Origin: Rachicladosporium sp. CCFEE 5018
Taxonomy: Eukaryota; Ascomycota; Dothideomycetes; Cladosporiales; Cladosporiaceae
DNA length: 64,000 nucleotides
Direction: 5' to 3'
Assembly: GCA_002077045.2 (NCBI GenBank)
Contig: KZ111145.1
Location: 1,052,321-1,116,320 of the forward strand
Part shown: positions 52,264 to 63,720 of the stretch, piece by piece
Layout of the letters: the number at the start of each line of letters is the position of its first letter
How positions within the stretch are numbered: position 1 is the first letter of the stretch
The notes under the pieces: generated by a model
Seen by the model: the letters and a program-made list of their open reading frames with translations, nothing else
Databases searched by the model: none
What the model was told of the DNA's origin: nothing
Program-made: the position numbers and the translations under genes

Positions 52264-55248
52264 ATGACCTCCTCGCCGGACTCTCCCGACCCACTTACCC
52301 TCCCCTCCTCCCCACTTGCGACCAGGAGCTACACCCACGCTCTCCGCTCGCCTCAGCGCACGTCCATCTCGCCTTCGAAGACCTTCCACTTGGACACTGC
52401 TGGTCTTCTGCCGCGACAACTATCACCATACCGGCTCAAAGTGACTGTAGAAGCCGAGAGTCACCCCGACAGCCCGAGGCGTCAACAGCACGGTATGCAA
52501 ACCCGGCGCATCGCCCTTAGAGGCGGCTCGAGCAGCAGTCCTGCTAAGAGTGCACTGGGAGAGGGTAAGCGAAAGCGCAAAGGGACGCCGATTGCCCGTC
52601 GTTCGAAGGCTCGTCTCAGCTCGCCTATACCGGAACCGGAGGGCTACGAAGACGAACATGAGACCGCGGCTGTGGCGCCAATTATGCCATCGTCTGAGCT
52701 CCGCCGAGAACGCATACCACCTCTGCGTAACACAAAGCGTTTCCAGCGCCTCTCTGCTGCTCGACAGGAGCTCGATCTGGCACTCCAGGCAGCAGTAGGC
52801 TCCTCTCCGGAAGCTGCGAAAGCACGACGCAGCTCGCCTCATGCAGGCGAGATGACGGTCGCGAACGAGGATTTTACGATGATCAGTGGAGAGAGTCTGG
52901 CGAGTATTAAGGAGACGATGGGAGGTGGTGTTGCAGGAGAACGGAGTGGCATTAGTGGGGTGCAGTGGCCGAGCAGCCCGCCTGCTTTGGGGACGAGAGG
53001 GCAGGTGGAGTGGCCGAACGTGGAAGCAGAGGCAACTGAGGCAAGGAATGAGGGCTATGATGCTATGAGCTGGGTGCCGTCCGGAAATGCGATCGACCTC
53101 ACTCGGCATGTGGGGTTGGAGGACCAGGACGTCGGCATGGGGGCGGAGAACCCTAGTGACGAGTACGATGAGGACGAGGCCGCCGAGGAGCACTTTGTGG
53201 AAGACGAGTCAGAGCTTGAGGGAGATGCAGAGGTCGAGGAAGTAGAGGACGACATCTGGGCCGAAGAAGCATCACGATCGATCGAAGATGTCGCGCCGCC
53301 AGCCGACAAATCAGGTCTGCCGCGGAACCGAGAGCCACTTCCCAGCATCCCACCAATATTCTCCGACCAGCCTGAGCCTCCTCGGCGATCAAAGCTTCCG
53401 CGGACCTGGCGACGAGTTTCCGGCAACGACTTCGCGTACTCTGACTCGCCTGCTCACGACTCTGCCAAGGTGGTACCCGACACGGTAGAGGAGGAAGCGC
53501 GGTCAGATGCAGAAAGTAGACGAAGTAGTGGTGTGTTGACACCGCCCAGTACGGATGATGAGCGTAGACAGGGTGGCGCACGTGCAGGTGGCGAAGATGA
53601 CAGTGCTGAGACTTCTGGGCTCACCGAGCCAGAGGCTGCAGACACTGTGCTCGAGGCGCAACGGTCACGCCACCAGCCCCGTGAACAAGCTGGATCACGC
53701 TCTGCCGAGCGAGAGATTGACCGTAGTGTTGAGAGCTCTGCACTTACAAACAGCAGAGATGAGACAGGTCTTTATTGGCGACAGTCCGACTTGCGAATGC
53801 AGGGGCGACCAGTGCCGCAAACTCGCACTACGCAAAGGACCTGGAACAGACCTCACGATCATGAGCTGAGCGACATTTTCGCCATGAATCAGACGGAGGT
53901 GTTGCAAGGTACTCCAGCTCCTGTGGTGGTTGCCAAACAAATGACGCCCAAGAACACTGCACGTGAAGCAAGGAGAGCTGAGCGCAAAGCAAAGCGCGAA
54001 GCTGCACGCAAAGAGCACACGCAGAGCCAGCTCGTTACAAGCACCCATGTCGAGCAGACGACGTACACCGCTTCACTCGAGGAAAGCCATACAACGGATC
54101 TGAGTCTGGCAAGCAAGGCAAGCGATCAACGACGAATCTTGATCGAGATGTCTCGCGCGGCAACACCTGCACCACTCAAGCGGCAAGCCCTGCCACAGAT
54201 GGCGACAGTGGACGAGCTGCTTCGCACTCAGCAGCAGCGCCAGCAGGAGCTCGCGCGAGGTCTTGCGGAATTCGCGCCCAACGCTTGGTCAACTGAAGCA
54301 AGTACAGCGCCCGCCGATGTCTCACAATCATACGAAGAGCACCTCAATCTCGACTCGCCGCAGAAGATACGGGTCAAGTTTGATGACTCTACGCAGCAGA
54401 GCAGCGACTTATTGGCGCCGCGAAGGGCCTACTCGCCGCTATTCCACGGGTCAGGAACTCCCAAGCACCAGCAGATCTATGGCAGTCGGGCACCAGTGAT
54501 TGCATACCAGTACCCGCCGCTACCCAGTTTTACGACCCTGCTACAGACCTTGCCATCCGTAGCCGACCTGCAAGCTGCAGCGGTGTCGAAGGTCGACAAA
54601 GTCATGACAGCCATGTCCAATCTCAAGTCTGCAATATGGTGTTCATTTCCCGACCCTGCCATTCCACTCCCGGCAGCCAACATCGTAATGCCAGTCACGC
54701 CTCGCATGCGACCTGCCAAGCTCCCAACACCCATGACGCCCTTTCCACAACAAATCTACCTTTCTCGAGACCGCCGCACGCAACTTCGCAAACGGTACGG
54801 CGTGATCCCGTCCACGCATCCCTTCACGCTGGTACACATGCGCACGCTACATCGCATGCTGCTCTCCACAATGCGAGAATCAGACACCCTGATCACTTCT
54901 CGCAATCTCCCACTCCATTTGGCTGAGCTGGTGAACACCGTTGTCCTCACGCCCGACGAGCGGGAGTTCGTTTTTACGAAGCAATGTGGCGGCATCGTGG
55001 AGGCTTTCATGGCGCTGTTGGTTGGTATGAGTGTCGTTGAGGCTATGGACAGGGGTGAAGTTGGCTTTTTGGGTGATAAGGAGGCGCGGAGGGAGAGAGG
55101 TGTCATGGGTGGGAGGCAACCGGATGAGATTGTCTGGGAGGATGAGGTGGCGGACGGAACCGTAATTGAGTGGGTGTGGGTTGCGAGGGCGCTGGGTGGA
55201 GCTGTGTTGGTCGAGGAAGGGAAGAAGAGGAAGGACACGATTGCGTAA
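52264..55248 (+). CDS. Large hypothetical basic/disordered protein, second copy
   Basis: 994 residues, ATG at 52264, one exon. Conserved with block A in the SP-rich start, the GKRKRKGTPIARRSKARLSS patch, KLPRTWRRVSGNDF, the KAKREAARKEHT basic helix and the C-terminal RKRYGVIPSTHPFTL region. The acidic and Ser-rich linkers carry most of the substitutions and the few length changes. Function unknown. Confidence 0.7.
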   Translation: MTSSPDSPDPLTLPSSPLATRSYTHALRSPQRTSISPSKTFHLDTAGLLPRQLSPYRLKVTVEAESHPDSPRRQQHGMQTRRIALRGGSSSSPAKSALGEGKRKRKGTPIARRSKARLSSPIPEPEGYEDEHETAAVAPIMPSSELRRERIPPLRNTKRFQRLSAARQELDLALQAAVGSSPEAAKARRSSPHAGEMTVANEDFTMISGESLASIKETMGGGVAGERSGISGVQWPSSPPALGTRGQVEWPNVEAEATEARNEGYDAMSWVPSGNAIDLTRHVGLEDQDVGMGAENPSDEYDEDEAAEEHFVEDESELEGDAEVEEVEDDIWAEEASRSIEDVAPPADKSGLPRNREPLPSIPPIFSDQPEPPRRSKLPRTWRRVSGNDFAYSDSPAHDSAKVVPDTVEEEARSDAESRRSSGVLTPPSTDDERRQGGARAGGEDDSAETSGLTEPEAADTVLEAQRSRHQPREQAGSRSAEREIDRSVESSALTNSRDETGLYWRQSDLRMQGRPVPQTRTTQRTWNRPHDHELSDIFAMNQTEVLQGTPAPVVVAKQMTPKNTAREARRAERKAKREAARKEHTQSQLVTSTHVEQTTYTASLEESHTTDLSLASKASDQRRILIEMSRAATPAPLKRQALPQMATVDELLRTQQQRQQELARGLAEFAPNAWSTEASTAPADVSQSYEEHLNLDSPQKIRVKFDDSTQQSSDLLAPRRAYSPLFHGSGTPKHQQIYGSRAPVIAYQYPPLPSFTTLLQTLPSVADLQAAAVSKVDKVMTAMSNLKSAIWCSFPDPAIPLPAANIVMPVTPRMRPAKLPTPMTPFPQQIYLSRDRRTQLRKRYGVIPSTHPFTLVHMRTLHRMLLSTMRESDTLITSRNLPLHLAELVNTVVLTPDEREFVFTKQCGGIVEAFMALLVGMSVVEAMDRGEVGFLGDKEARRERGVMGGRQPDEIVWEDEVADGTVIEWVWVARALGGAVLVEEGKKRKDTIA

Positions 55249-55327
55249 GGGATGCGCGTTACGACTTGGACGAATTGTACGACGCATGAGATGTGGAAGA
55301 AGTCTGTTGACTTGAACATCATCAATC

Positions 55328-56494
55328 TTACAGCTTCGCCGCTGCTTCTGTGTTTGCTTTGTAGGGCCGTATCGTGAAGCCCACACGGGGGAAATGTATC
55401 CGCACAGCAACTTGCGGTGGGCCATCCTTCAACTCGACGGGCGTGATGACGACTTCCTCAGGCGAGAGCGCAACGATCTTGCCAATCGTCGGACTGCACT
55501 ACTTGTTAGCACCATTGTTGGCGTTTGCCATGGGAACCACTCACCTGGATCGTCCTGTGTCGTCTGGTGCGATACTGACTACCGCCCCTTCCCTCAACCC
55601 ACACTTCTCATTAAGCTCTACGTGACCCTTCCTTGGCGTAGGCAACAGTAGCGACTTCCGCCCAAGCGCCGGCGCCTCGCGCAGACTTCTCAGCACGCCC
55701 TCCCACTCCGCATTCTTGCGCTCAACATCCGGCAACCTCTCCATGAATCTCTCAAGCCTCTCATACCAAGCCCACAGTCCCGGATACCGTTCAGCGTTGA
55801 AAACCGCGTCCGCGCCATCGGCTGCTGTGTCCGAGGTGCCACCAGCAGTCAAGTTGCCAATGAGGCGACCTTTGGCGATGTCTCTGCCCCACTGGAGCTG
55901 ATAGAAGAGGCTGATGTCTGCTAAACTTGGTGAGGGTGTTGAGAAGATCCAGCCTTCGCCTAGGTCAGTGAACTGGGGCTCGAGGATCGAAAGCTGCGTG
56001 TCCAGTCGAGCCAAGTTTTCGGGCACTTTGGCTTCCAGCTTATCGGCGTCGAGAGGATGACCGATGAGATTTGCGCGATCGACGCCGAAGTGCGTTCGCC
56101 ACACAGCCGCTGGGATAAGACCGGTAGTCACACGGAAAAGCGCCCGATCAGTCCAGTAGCTTGCCCATCCTCTCACCAAACCCCGGTGATCTCGTCCATC
56201 GGTCGCCCGTGGGTAAAGCGTGCCGTAGCCTTCACTCTCCGGAAGGAAATGCTCCAGTGCTTCGGTGATGAGCGAGGTGTCGCAGTAGATGTCCCGGCCA
56301 ATCGCTAGAACGGGGATCTTGCGGTACGTGAGGCCAAATGTCTTTGTCAAGAGCGGACGAGGCAGCATGGAGGGTACGGGGATGAAAGTGTAGGGGATTT
56401 GCTTGAGTCGGAGGCAGTGTCGGATTTTGATGGTGAAGGTTGAAGCTTCGTAGCCGAAGAGGAGGACTGGGGGAGTGGAAGGAGGGTAGGCCAT
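55328..56494 (-). CDS. GST-like protein, second copy
   Basis: Exons 55545-56494 and 55328-55493 around a 51-bp intron in the same position and phase as block A; 371 residues. It begins MAYPPSTPPVLLFGYEAST, with a changed N-terminal six residues but otherwise very close. The C-terminal extension encoded by exon 2 is also kept. Confidence 0.8.
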
Positions 56495-58646
56495 GGTTCA
56501 CAGAGATGACGAGGGCTCAGACCTATGTCCTGGACAGAGATGGGAGCAGTACGAGGGACATGCTGGAGATATGTATTGTAAATCGAAGAGCATCGCGGTC
56601 GAAAGGTGAGGTCAAGTTATGTTGAACCTCGGCTCACACCACTGGACGAAGTCTTTGCCTTGACAGCAATGAGTAGACAATTCTCGAGAAGGGAGGTGCC
56701 TGGCGCACGTTTAGTACAGTCGGCAGCGAGCTCTGAAGCCTGGTCGGCCAGCGAATGGGAAAGTTGATGGGAAGATGGAGGTGAGTGCGAAGGTCAGGAC
56801 AGTAATAAGGTTCGGGAGATGGCAGGGTGCCGTGCCATGCCAAGACTGGACTTGGTCCCTTGTCTTGTTTCGATTCGCCTGATCTCCATCGACAACGTGA
56901 AGCGATATAAGGCATCACTCGCTATGATTGTAGAGCATGCTTCGAGAGCCGCAGATCGTAAGTCGGACTCCCGGTTCGCATGTACGAGCACCTCATACCC
57001 GAGACCGAGACCCACTCCACCAAGCCCCCGGCTACGTGCATATGGCAGGCAGCACACACCCAAGATCCGCGTTCTACAAAACCCGGTACGGTCTTGTAAC
57101 GCAGTCGATATAGTGCTGGCAGCTGCTCGCACGACATGTCCACAGTGAGCGCGTCACTACGCACCTTCTAATACCCCAAAACTCGTCCTCGGCCATATCA
57201 TCCGACGGACTGGACGAGGGTGACGGTGGCTTGCAAATGACAGCGGCAACGTGCCGACTGAACGAACGGTGGTACAGAACAGCGGTCTGTTCGTGCATTC
57301 TAGCATGCGTATGATGGTCTTGCTAGGAGACAGAGCGGGCCTTCAGGCCACTGCATCTGCGAACGCCTGGTCTGAGCCTCGAGCAAGCCATGATGATTGA
57401 ACGGAGAGTGCATGCAATAATCTTCCGACTTGCGCTCTGGTGATCACTTCAAAGCTGGCGAGCTCTGCTGCGGATCTGCTCAACGGCAACCCATACTCGG
57501 TGCAACCGCCTCGGCACAACCTGTCGAGTTTCATGGCTATGAATGGTGGATCTCCATCACACAGTCTGACACAGCCGCTCCCGGCCGTCGGAGCTTCAAT
57601 GATTGGCTTATGTCCTACTGTGCCCGCGTAGCGAAATCAGTTCATGGCTCGGTCCCGCTTGCCGGCGAACTAGGCCTGCAAACTGGTGGAGTAGCGTGGC
57701 TATCCGTTTGACCAATGTTCATCTTGCATACGAGACCTCATGTGTTGAAATGGCTATGTGCGCTGGTGAATCAGCAGAGAGCCATTCACCTACAAGTCCC
57801 AGCATCAAGGCTACTACTCTGACCTTCTGCAGGGCGACCAACGGGCAGCCAAGTAGTTGAGAACGTTCTCGCATCCCATTCTGTTCCCATTCTGCCGGTA
57901 CGAGCACTGACACGAGCGTGGACTCCCCGTGCGGATAGTACAGTGGAGCTGGTCGTGGCAATGACAGCGGGGTCTTACAAAGTGCGTGGGCAGCAGCCTA
58001 ATTCGTCGAGGTATGGTAAGACTGCGCTCTGGCAGATCTCACCTCGAGCGGCAGCGCTGAGAATATCATTTTGTCCTCGGACGCTGCAACGCCTCGCAAA
58101 CACACACTCGATGCTCTTTGGGATCGTGAAGTTGTACTCCCGAGCATAATGGTGCCCCTCAACATTGCTCAAGACACTCGAGCGGCTAGCTTATCATCAT
58201 CTCTTGCTGGTCCGACTCTCTGAACGTTGACTTCGGCCAGCTCGGCAGGCAAACGCATTTCCACATTGTATGAGCCAACAGTGCAGCAAGCATTTGCGTA
58301 GCTCCTGCTTTGTCACACACCGCAAACTCCCTGCATTCGCCTTGACTAACCACACAAACACCCCTTGCAACCCAGCAATTGCACATCAACCACAAACAGA
58401 CATGTACGGACCGATTCTTTGCTGCACGTTCAAAACCAGCCTTTGATCTCACGGCAAGACATTGCGGACCGCGGCGTCCTTCTATTTGGCCTTTCTGCAC
58501 GTTCCTGTAAGATCGCGCACTATGACCGGATGGCTGAGACTCACCCCTGTACTATAAGGCTCATGCCCTCGCCCTTGAGGTAGGTACTGCCTTCTTCACC
58601 GCTGCATTCGTTGCTGTTTGTACTTTCCAGTCTTTGCTGTTCCACA
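56495..58646. other. Long conserved non-coding region upstream of APSES gene (block B)
   Basis: Counterpart of 30109-32284, nearly equal in length. Several long runs are unchanged, for example around 57240-57310. Open frames shared by the two copies accumulate amino-acid changes as fast as silent ones, so they do not look coding. Confidence 0.5.
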
Positions 58647-60456
58647 ATGTCGAGCACACTCTCTGCGCAGGAAGATCCTCCTTCGCCTACCAGCACTGAT
58701 CACGGTAGTCGTCGTGATAGTGTCGCACATGACTCTGTCATCGACGTGCCGCCATCCAAGATGCTGACCATCAATGCTTTACTCAACCCGGAGATCTCAG
58801 AGTGTCGCGGAACCATCTGTACCAGCCAGCCTCTGACTCCAGCGCCCACCACCGAACCTTCCACACCTGCATCTACACCTCAGTCGGCGACGTTCCTTGC
58901 TGCTGCTTCTGCTCGCCGTCCAAAGCTCACAAAGGATGCTGCTGTTTTCGCGCGTGGTGCACCGCAGGGCCAAGTCAACTACGACACGTTCGAGTGTACC
59001 TCAGAGTCGATCTGCCTCACATCCTCTCAGCAAGAAGAGCTCACGCAGCAGCATGAGCGTTTCGATGTCTTCCCTTCTGGTCAAGGCGATGCTGGTCTGA
59101 TTCGCGAGTATGTCCGCCACATCCCATACTCGAGTGGCAAGAAGTGCTTCTTCGACAAGACTGGCAGAGAGGCGTTCGAAGGTAGATCCCTACATCTCTC
59201 TATCTTTGATAATTAGCCTGCTGACTTATGTCTAGTCTTCCAGTACACCTTCAGTGTACCCGATGATCCAGATAGACGCACCCACGTCGTTATGTGGGAC
59301 TACCAGATCGGACTTGTTCGCGTCACGCCCTTCTTCAAATCCTGCAAGAACTTCACTAAGGTTTGCTCACCTGGCTGATCGTCCTCTACGGGGCATTACT
59401 GACATACCACCACAGACAACTCCAGCCAAAGCTCTCAACGCTAATCGCGGCTTGCGCGATCTATCGCACAGCATCACAGGCGGCGCACTCGCAGCGCAAG
59501 GTTACTGGATCCCATACGCCTGCGCCCGTGCGCTGTGCCTTACGTTCGCCTACGAGATACGCTGGGCACTCACTCCAATCTTCGGCCACTCGTTCATCAA
59601 AGAGTGTCTACGCCCAGAGCATTCCGACTACAGAAGCTTCAAGATCAACCCGGAGATTGTCAGGAACGCGGAGTTGGAGGCAGAGTCGTGGAAAGCGACT
59701 GCTAGTCGCTGTGGGACACCTGTCCGTGCCACATTCACCGAGTCCAAGGCAATACCGCCCACTTCCGCTCCTCAAGAGAGTCAGATGGCGCGGCCGAAGA
59801 GAGAGAGACCCACGTTCAAGTCCGGCTTCCTCTTCGCTGCCGGCAGAGGCAGATCATCCTTCGACTACCAAAATATCGACTCTCCGTCGTTATCTCCCAA
59901 ATCCTCGCCAGTCTCGTTTGCTTCGAAAGCATCATCGGGCTGGGCTACGATCAATCGTCCTCGGAGACTTCTACCTGCATCACCGCACAGCTCGCCAACC
60001 AGCGGTACATTCGCTTCGTATGCGTCATCGATGCGCTCCACAGGCACTACGCCCAAGCATCACCCATCCTCCTGGCGCGATCTGAACGGCTCGCCGGCGC
60101 CAAATCATCCTGCCAAACGTCGTGCTGCCGACCTCGACGAGGAACACGCTGACGAGCTCACGTCAGCGTCATCAAGCAGCGCCGGCTCTGCGAATGGCCG
60201 TGTCATCACATCGCCGCCTCCTTCGCCGGTCGAGCCGCAGCCGAAGCGTCTTCGTCAGACGACAGCCTCTACCAACAACGTGTCAAGTGGGGAGAAGCAG
60301 ACGTCGATGCGTGTTGACGCACAAGATATGCGTGCAGCGAACTGGTTGCTGCAGTTGAGTGTTCAGGATACCCACTTGGGTCGCGGACCGAGTGCTGAGG
60401 AGAAGACAGCGGGAAAGAGAATGGTGAAGGCTAAGGGAAGGAGGTCTGCCGTTTGA
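58647..60456 (+). CDS. APSES-domain transcription factor Xbp1-like, second copy
   Basis: Exons 58647-59181, 59236-59360, 59416-60456; 566 residues. The APSES domain is almost unchanged from the block A copy. The N- and C-terminal disordered parts have more substitutions and a short deletion near DYQNIDSPSL. Intron sequences differ more than exons, as expected for two long-separated functional copies. Confidence 0.85.
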
Positions 60457-60921
60457 GGGTTGTTGCTGCGCACAGAAGTCAGAAGCTGTGGTCTCTGCCG
60501 CTTGGCGCAATGTCATGGAGATGTCAAAGCTCAGCGTTACGCTGAAGCATCAAGTCGGCAGCGTTGATCGATGATGCAGAGCATAGAAACCAATAAAACG
60601 CGTCAAAGTCCAATGCATTTGTCTTACAGTTAGTTCATCACATATTTACATAGCAACTTCGTCTTGCTTCGTTTGCGGTCATTATTCTCGTCGACAGCCG
60701 GTGGCCCTCCAGCGCTGCTGTCTGCGATGTTGTAGCGTCACCCCAATGATATGTTCAAAGAGAAGCCAAGTTTTGTCCTTTAGGCGACGTGTCTGGAGAC
60801 AAACTTCTGACAAGTGTATAATACACTAGCAACGTGGTGGAGAGAAGCTCGATCTGAAGTTCAGGCACCATATATCGCGTAGACTACCTTCGACCTGAGA
60901 GCCTGGGACTGCAGCGTCCGT
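60457..60921. other. Intergenic region at left edge of block B-specific insert
   Basis: Homology to block A stops at about 60532 (equivalent to 34181). The remainder, up to the transporter stop, is block B-specific in this window and has no recognisable gene. Confidence 0.5.
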
Positions 60922-63586
60922 TCAGCGCTTCTCTCTGCGAGCGATTGCGGCACGCCACTGAGCCTGAAGTTAGCTTCCTGCAACATCGCGCTGCAAGTCC
61001 AGGTCACATACCTTCGGGTTCAGGAAGTAGACTGGGATTCCAAGGAGGTATATGCCGCAGAAGATCCCGAACAGAATCATGTACGGCGTGAGATAGTTTC
61101 CAAAACGGTGGACCATAGGTACTAAGCCAAACGATGCGCCGAAGCTCACGATGTTCTTGAGCCCGACTACTGTGACTAGTGCAGGACCTGGATTGTGCGG
61201 GTAGGCTTCTGCAGCGAAGTGCGTAGTCGTGATGAGGCAGACGATGAATCCGAACTGGAAGAGGGTCCAACCTGCAATTATGTCAGCCACGCTCTCTCCA
61301 AAATGCTGGAACAGCTCGCGCCACTATCTTCCACGCCGTGAGCGTCGATTGTGTTTGTCACAGTGTCCGGAGCAATCGCTCTGGCGACGAGGGTTAGCCT
61401 GCGGCCTTTGTGTCTCCACGGTATATCGAGTAGACTTTACGCTAGTCTGGTGCCTTGCACAGAAGCACGAGCGAGCAGTGTCCGACATGGAGACCGGCAA
61501 GACCTCGAAGGAATAGAGGAAGACCTTACCCATGATGATACCCCACGAGCTATACCGTGCTGGGTTGTTCGCCGTTACCGCGTACACCACGATCGCGAGT
61601 GCACTGACGATAGTGGGAAAAATAAGTGTAATCAGCGAATGCTCCGGCTTGTGCTCGCCACCGCGTCGCTTCGCAAGAAAAAGATTGAGCTTGTCGCCGA
61701 GATATCCCGCGAAAAACATCGCAGCAAAAGAGATTGGAATGATGCCGCAGTTCACCAGTCCGACTTCAGCCTGGCTCCAGCCGAAGCCTTCGGTGAGGAT
61801 TGATCCATACGTGAGAGATAATGCTATTGTCGTTCCAAGAGTGATAGACGTCGCCAATATAGCCCAGACGACGGCAGGTGAACTCAACGAAGCTGCCATT
61901 TTAGCAAGTGCGCTAAGCATCAGTCTGATAGGATGAGGTGCCACTGGGTTGACCGGATTTAGACTCTGGAGGTAAGATCGCTGCGGCGCGTACTCCGTCT
62001 GTTCAACCGTCATCGTTGTACCAAAACGAACACGCGCCTCGTCATCGCTGAGCACAGTAGTTACTCCAAACTCGTCCGTGTGAATGACTTGGCCGGCTAG
62101 TGCAAGAGGAGATCGATTGTAACGCGTCTCGGGCAGGAAGAGGATTATCAAAAGGGTTCCAAAGGCGCAAAGGATGGTCAACAGCCAGTAGAACCATCTC
62201 CAGCCGCGATCTGCGACCAAGTAACTGACAGTAATCGTAAACACAGTGCCAATCAGATTCTGAGTTCCCCAGTAGATGCCGAACAGCAGGCCTCTCTCGT
62301 CAATAAAGCTGATGTCGCTGATGATCAGAGGCAGAACAGACTCGGTAGCTCCTGTCGCGAGACCTTGGCAGATCCTGGCCGCCATATGTGCGTTGATGTT
62401 GTTACTCATCGCAGCGCCAACGGTTGATCCAAGTAGCAGGCAGCAGCAACCCAGCATTACAGGCCGGCGTCCAAATACCATCGACAATGGAAGTGTGAAC
62501 AATGCGCCTGTGCTTCGCATTAGTATGTCAAGTAGGTCCAATCGATGACTTTACTTGCCGAATGCCATCACCAGAGATGGGTACGTGCTAGATTAACGAT
62601 AGCCTGTGGCTGGACTCCATCAGGCCCGCATAGAGCGAAGAAAGCCGGAAGGATAGACCCAAGCCCGCCCACCAGCACCAGTGAGAAGATCGAGTAACAA
62701 CAGCATGATACCATAACACCCGCCTTGCGCCATTTGCTGAAGTTCAGAGGATCATTGGGATCAGATGAGGGCACCGGTATGCGTCGAATGTGGCCTTGAC
62801 GATCCACCAACTCCACGTTACCAGTCACCGCAACTGTCGATAGCTCATCCTTGGCAACATCATCGTTATACTGAGCAAGTGTCTTCTCCATGTTCAACGG
62901 GATTGAGTACCGCTTGGGCTTGTCTATGTTTTATAATGCAGCAGGGGCGAGAGTGCCTCATGGTTCTCCACGAGGAGAGGCTTTGTACATAAACCCGGCC
63001 ACGATCCGACATGATCCTTGATCGTATCGTGGTATGTAGTCGGTGTTGCTGCTACGAGATCCGGCAGGTGTCGACCTCCGCATGTCACCCCACAGATCAA
63101 GCCATCGGCACCTGTGGGCACGCGATCTATGATCCAGATCAAGCAAGTGAAGCCTGCGGGACAAGAGACTGGCTGTTCATCGCGAGTCCGCGTGGGACTG
63201 ATCGACCGTGACGTCTCATGAAATTCAGACGGGCGCACGAGACAGGCTGCTCAATGGGCTTGGATGCTTGTTTCCAGGAGGCGGAAGTTGTCCCCCAAAT
63301 CCTTAGTCAGCAGAAGTGTCTGCTCGTCGCGTTTTGATGGAACGTATGATGTTGACCGATACTGGTCGACGTATAGGATTCAGTTGTGCAATTCATCGTC
63401 TTTAACATCTGCCAGAAGCTCACTGCATTGGTGGCGCTACTTGCAGCAATGGTGGACCGCTCTGATGCACCTCCGAGAGCATTGGTCTTGAAGCCCTCCT
63501 TGCTAGGCTGTCGCATCGCGTTTGGGCAAGACGACCTCCTCACTTCCAGGTCATTATCAAGCACATAAGGTAGCTATCCAATCTGA
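60533..63586. other. Block B-specific segment, about 3.05 kb
   Basis: Present between the APSES gene and the FAD monooxygenase in block B only. In block A the same flanks meet directly near 34181. It contains one MFS gene and non-coding sequence. I see no terminal inverted repeat, target-site duplication or transposase. Insertion in B or deletion in A are both possible. Confidence 0.75.
60922..62891 (-). CDS. MFS transporter (DHA1/Hol1-like), one-base frameshift in exon 1
   Basis: Exons 62559-62891, 61530-62507, 61012-61271 and 60922-60963. The first intron has a GC donor (GCAAGT) and is 51 bp; the second is unusually long (258 bp); the third is 48 bp with GCTAAC before the acceptor. Twelve-helix transporter features: FGRRPVMLG loop, RICQGLATGATESVLPLIIS, GLLFGIYWGTQNLIG, WRWFYWLLTILC, LPETRY, and a C-terminal GPALVTVVGLKNIVSFGAS helix. 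Exon 1 reads AIVNLA, then must gain one base near 62588 to continue TYPSLVMAFG. With it, the coding length is 1614 nt (537 residues); without it, translation stops at once. Either a recent pseudogene or an assembly error. Likely substrates are drugs, cations or metabolites, not determinable here. Confidence 0.75.
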
Positions 63587-63720
63587 GCGCGGCGCAGATG
63601 AACACATTCAATGTCTACCACTTCGCGACGGCAGTGTTCGCAGCATTTTGACAGCTAGGCAGTATGCACAGAGACTTGGACAAGAGACCGAGGTCTTCAT
63701 ACGCTACCATTCAGACTTAT
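62892..63720. other. Intergenic region, right part of block B-specific segment
   Basis: Upstream of the MFS gene and downstream of the monooxygenase copy. No supported gene. Homology to block A resumes at about 63586, where the sequence matches 34183 onward. Confidence 0.5.

Noticed and set aside
60533..63586. Transposon or Starship-like cargo in block B
   Set aside because: No transposase or captain gene, no terminal inverted repeats and no clear target-site duplication; only an MFS gene and non-coding sequence.
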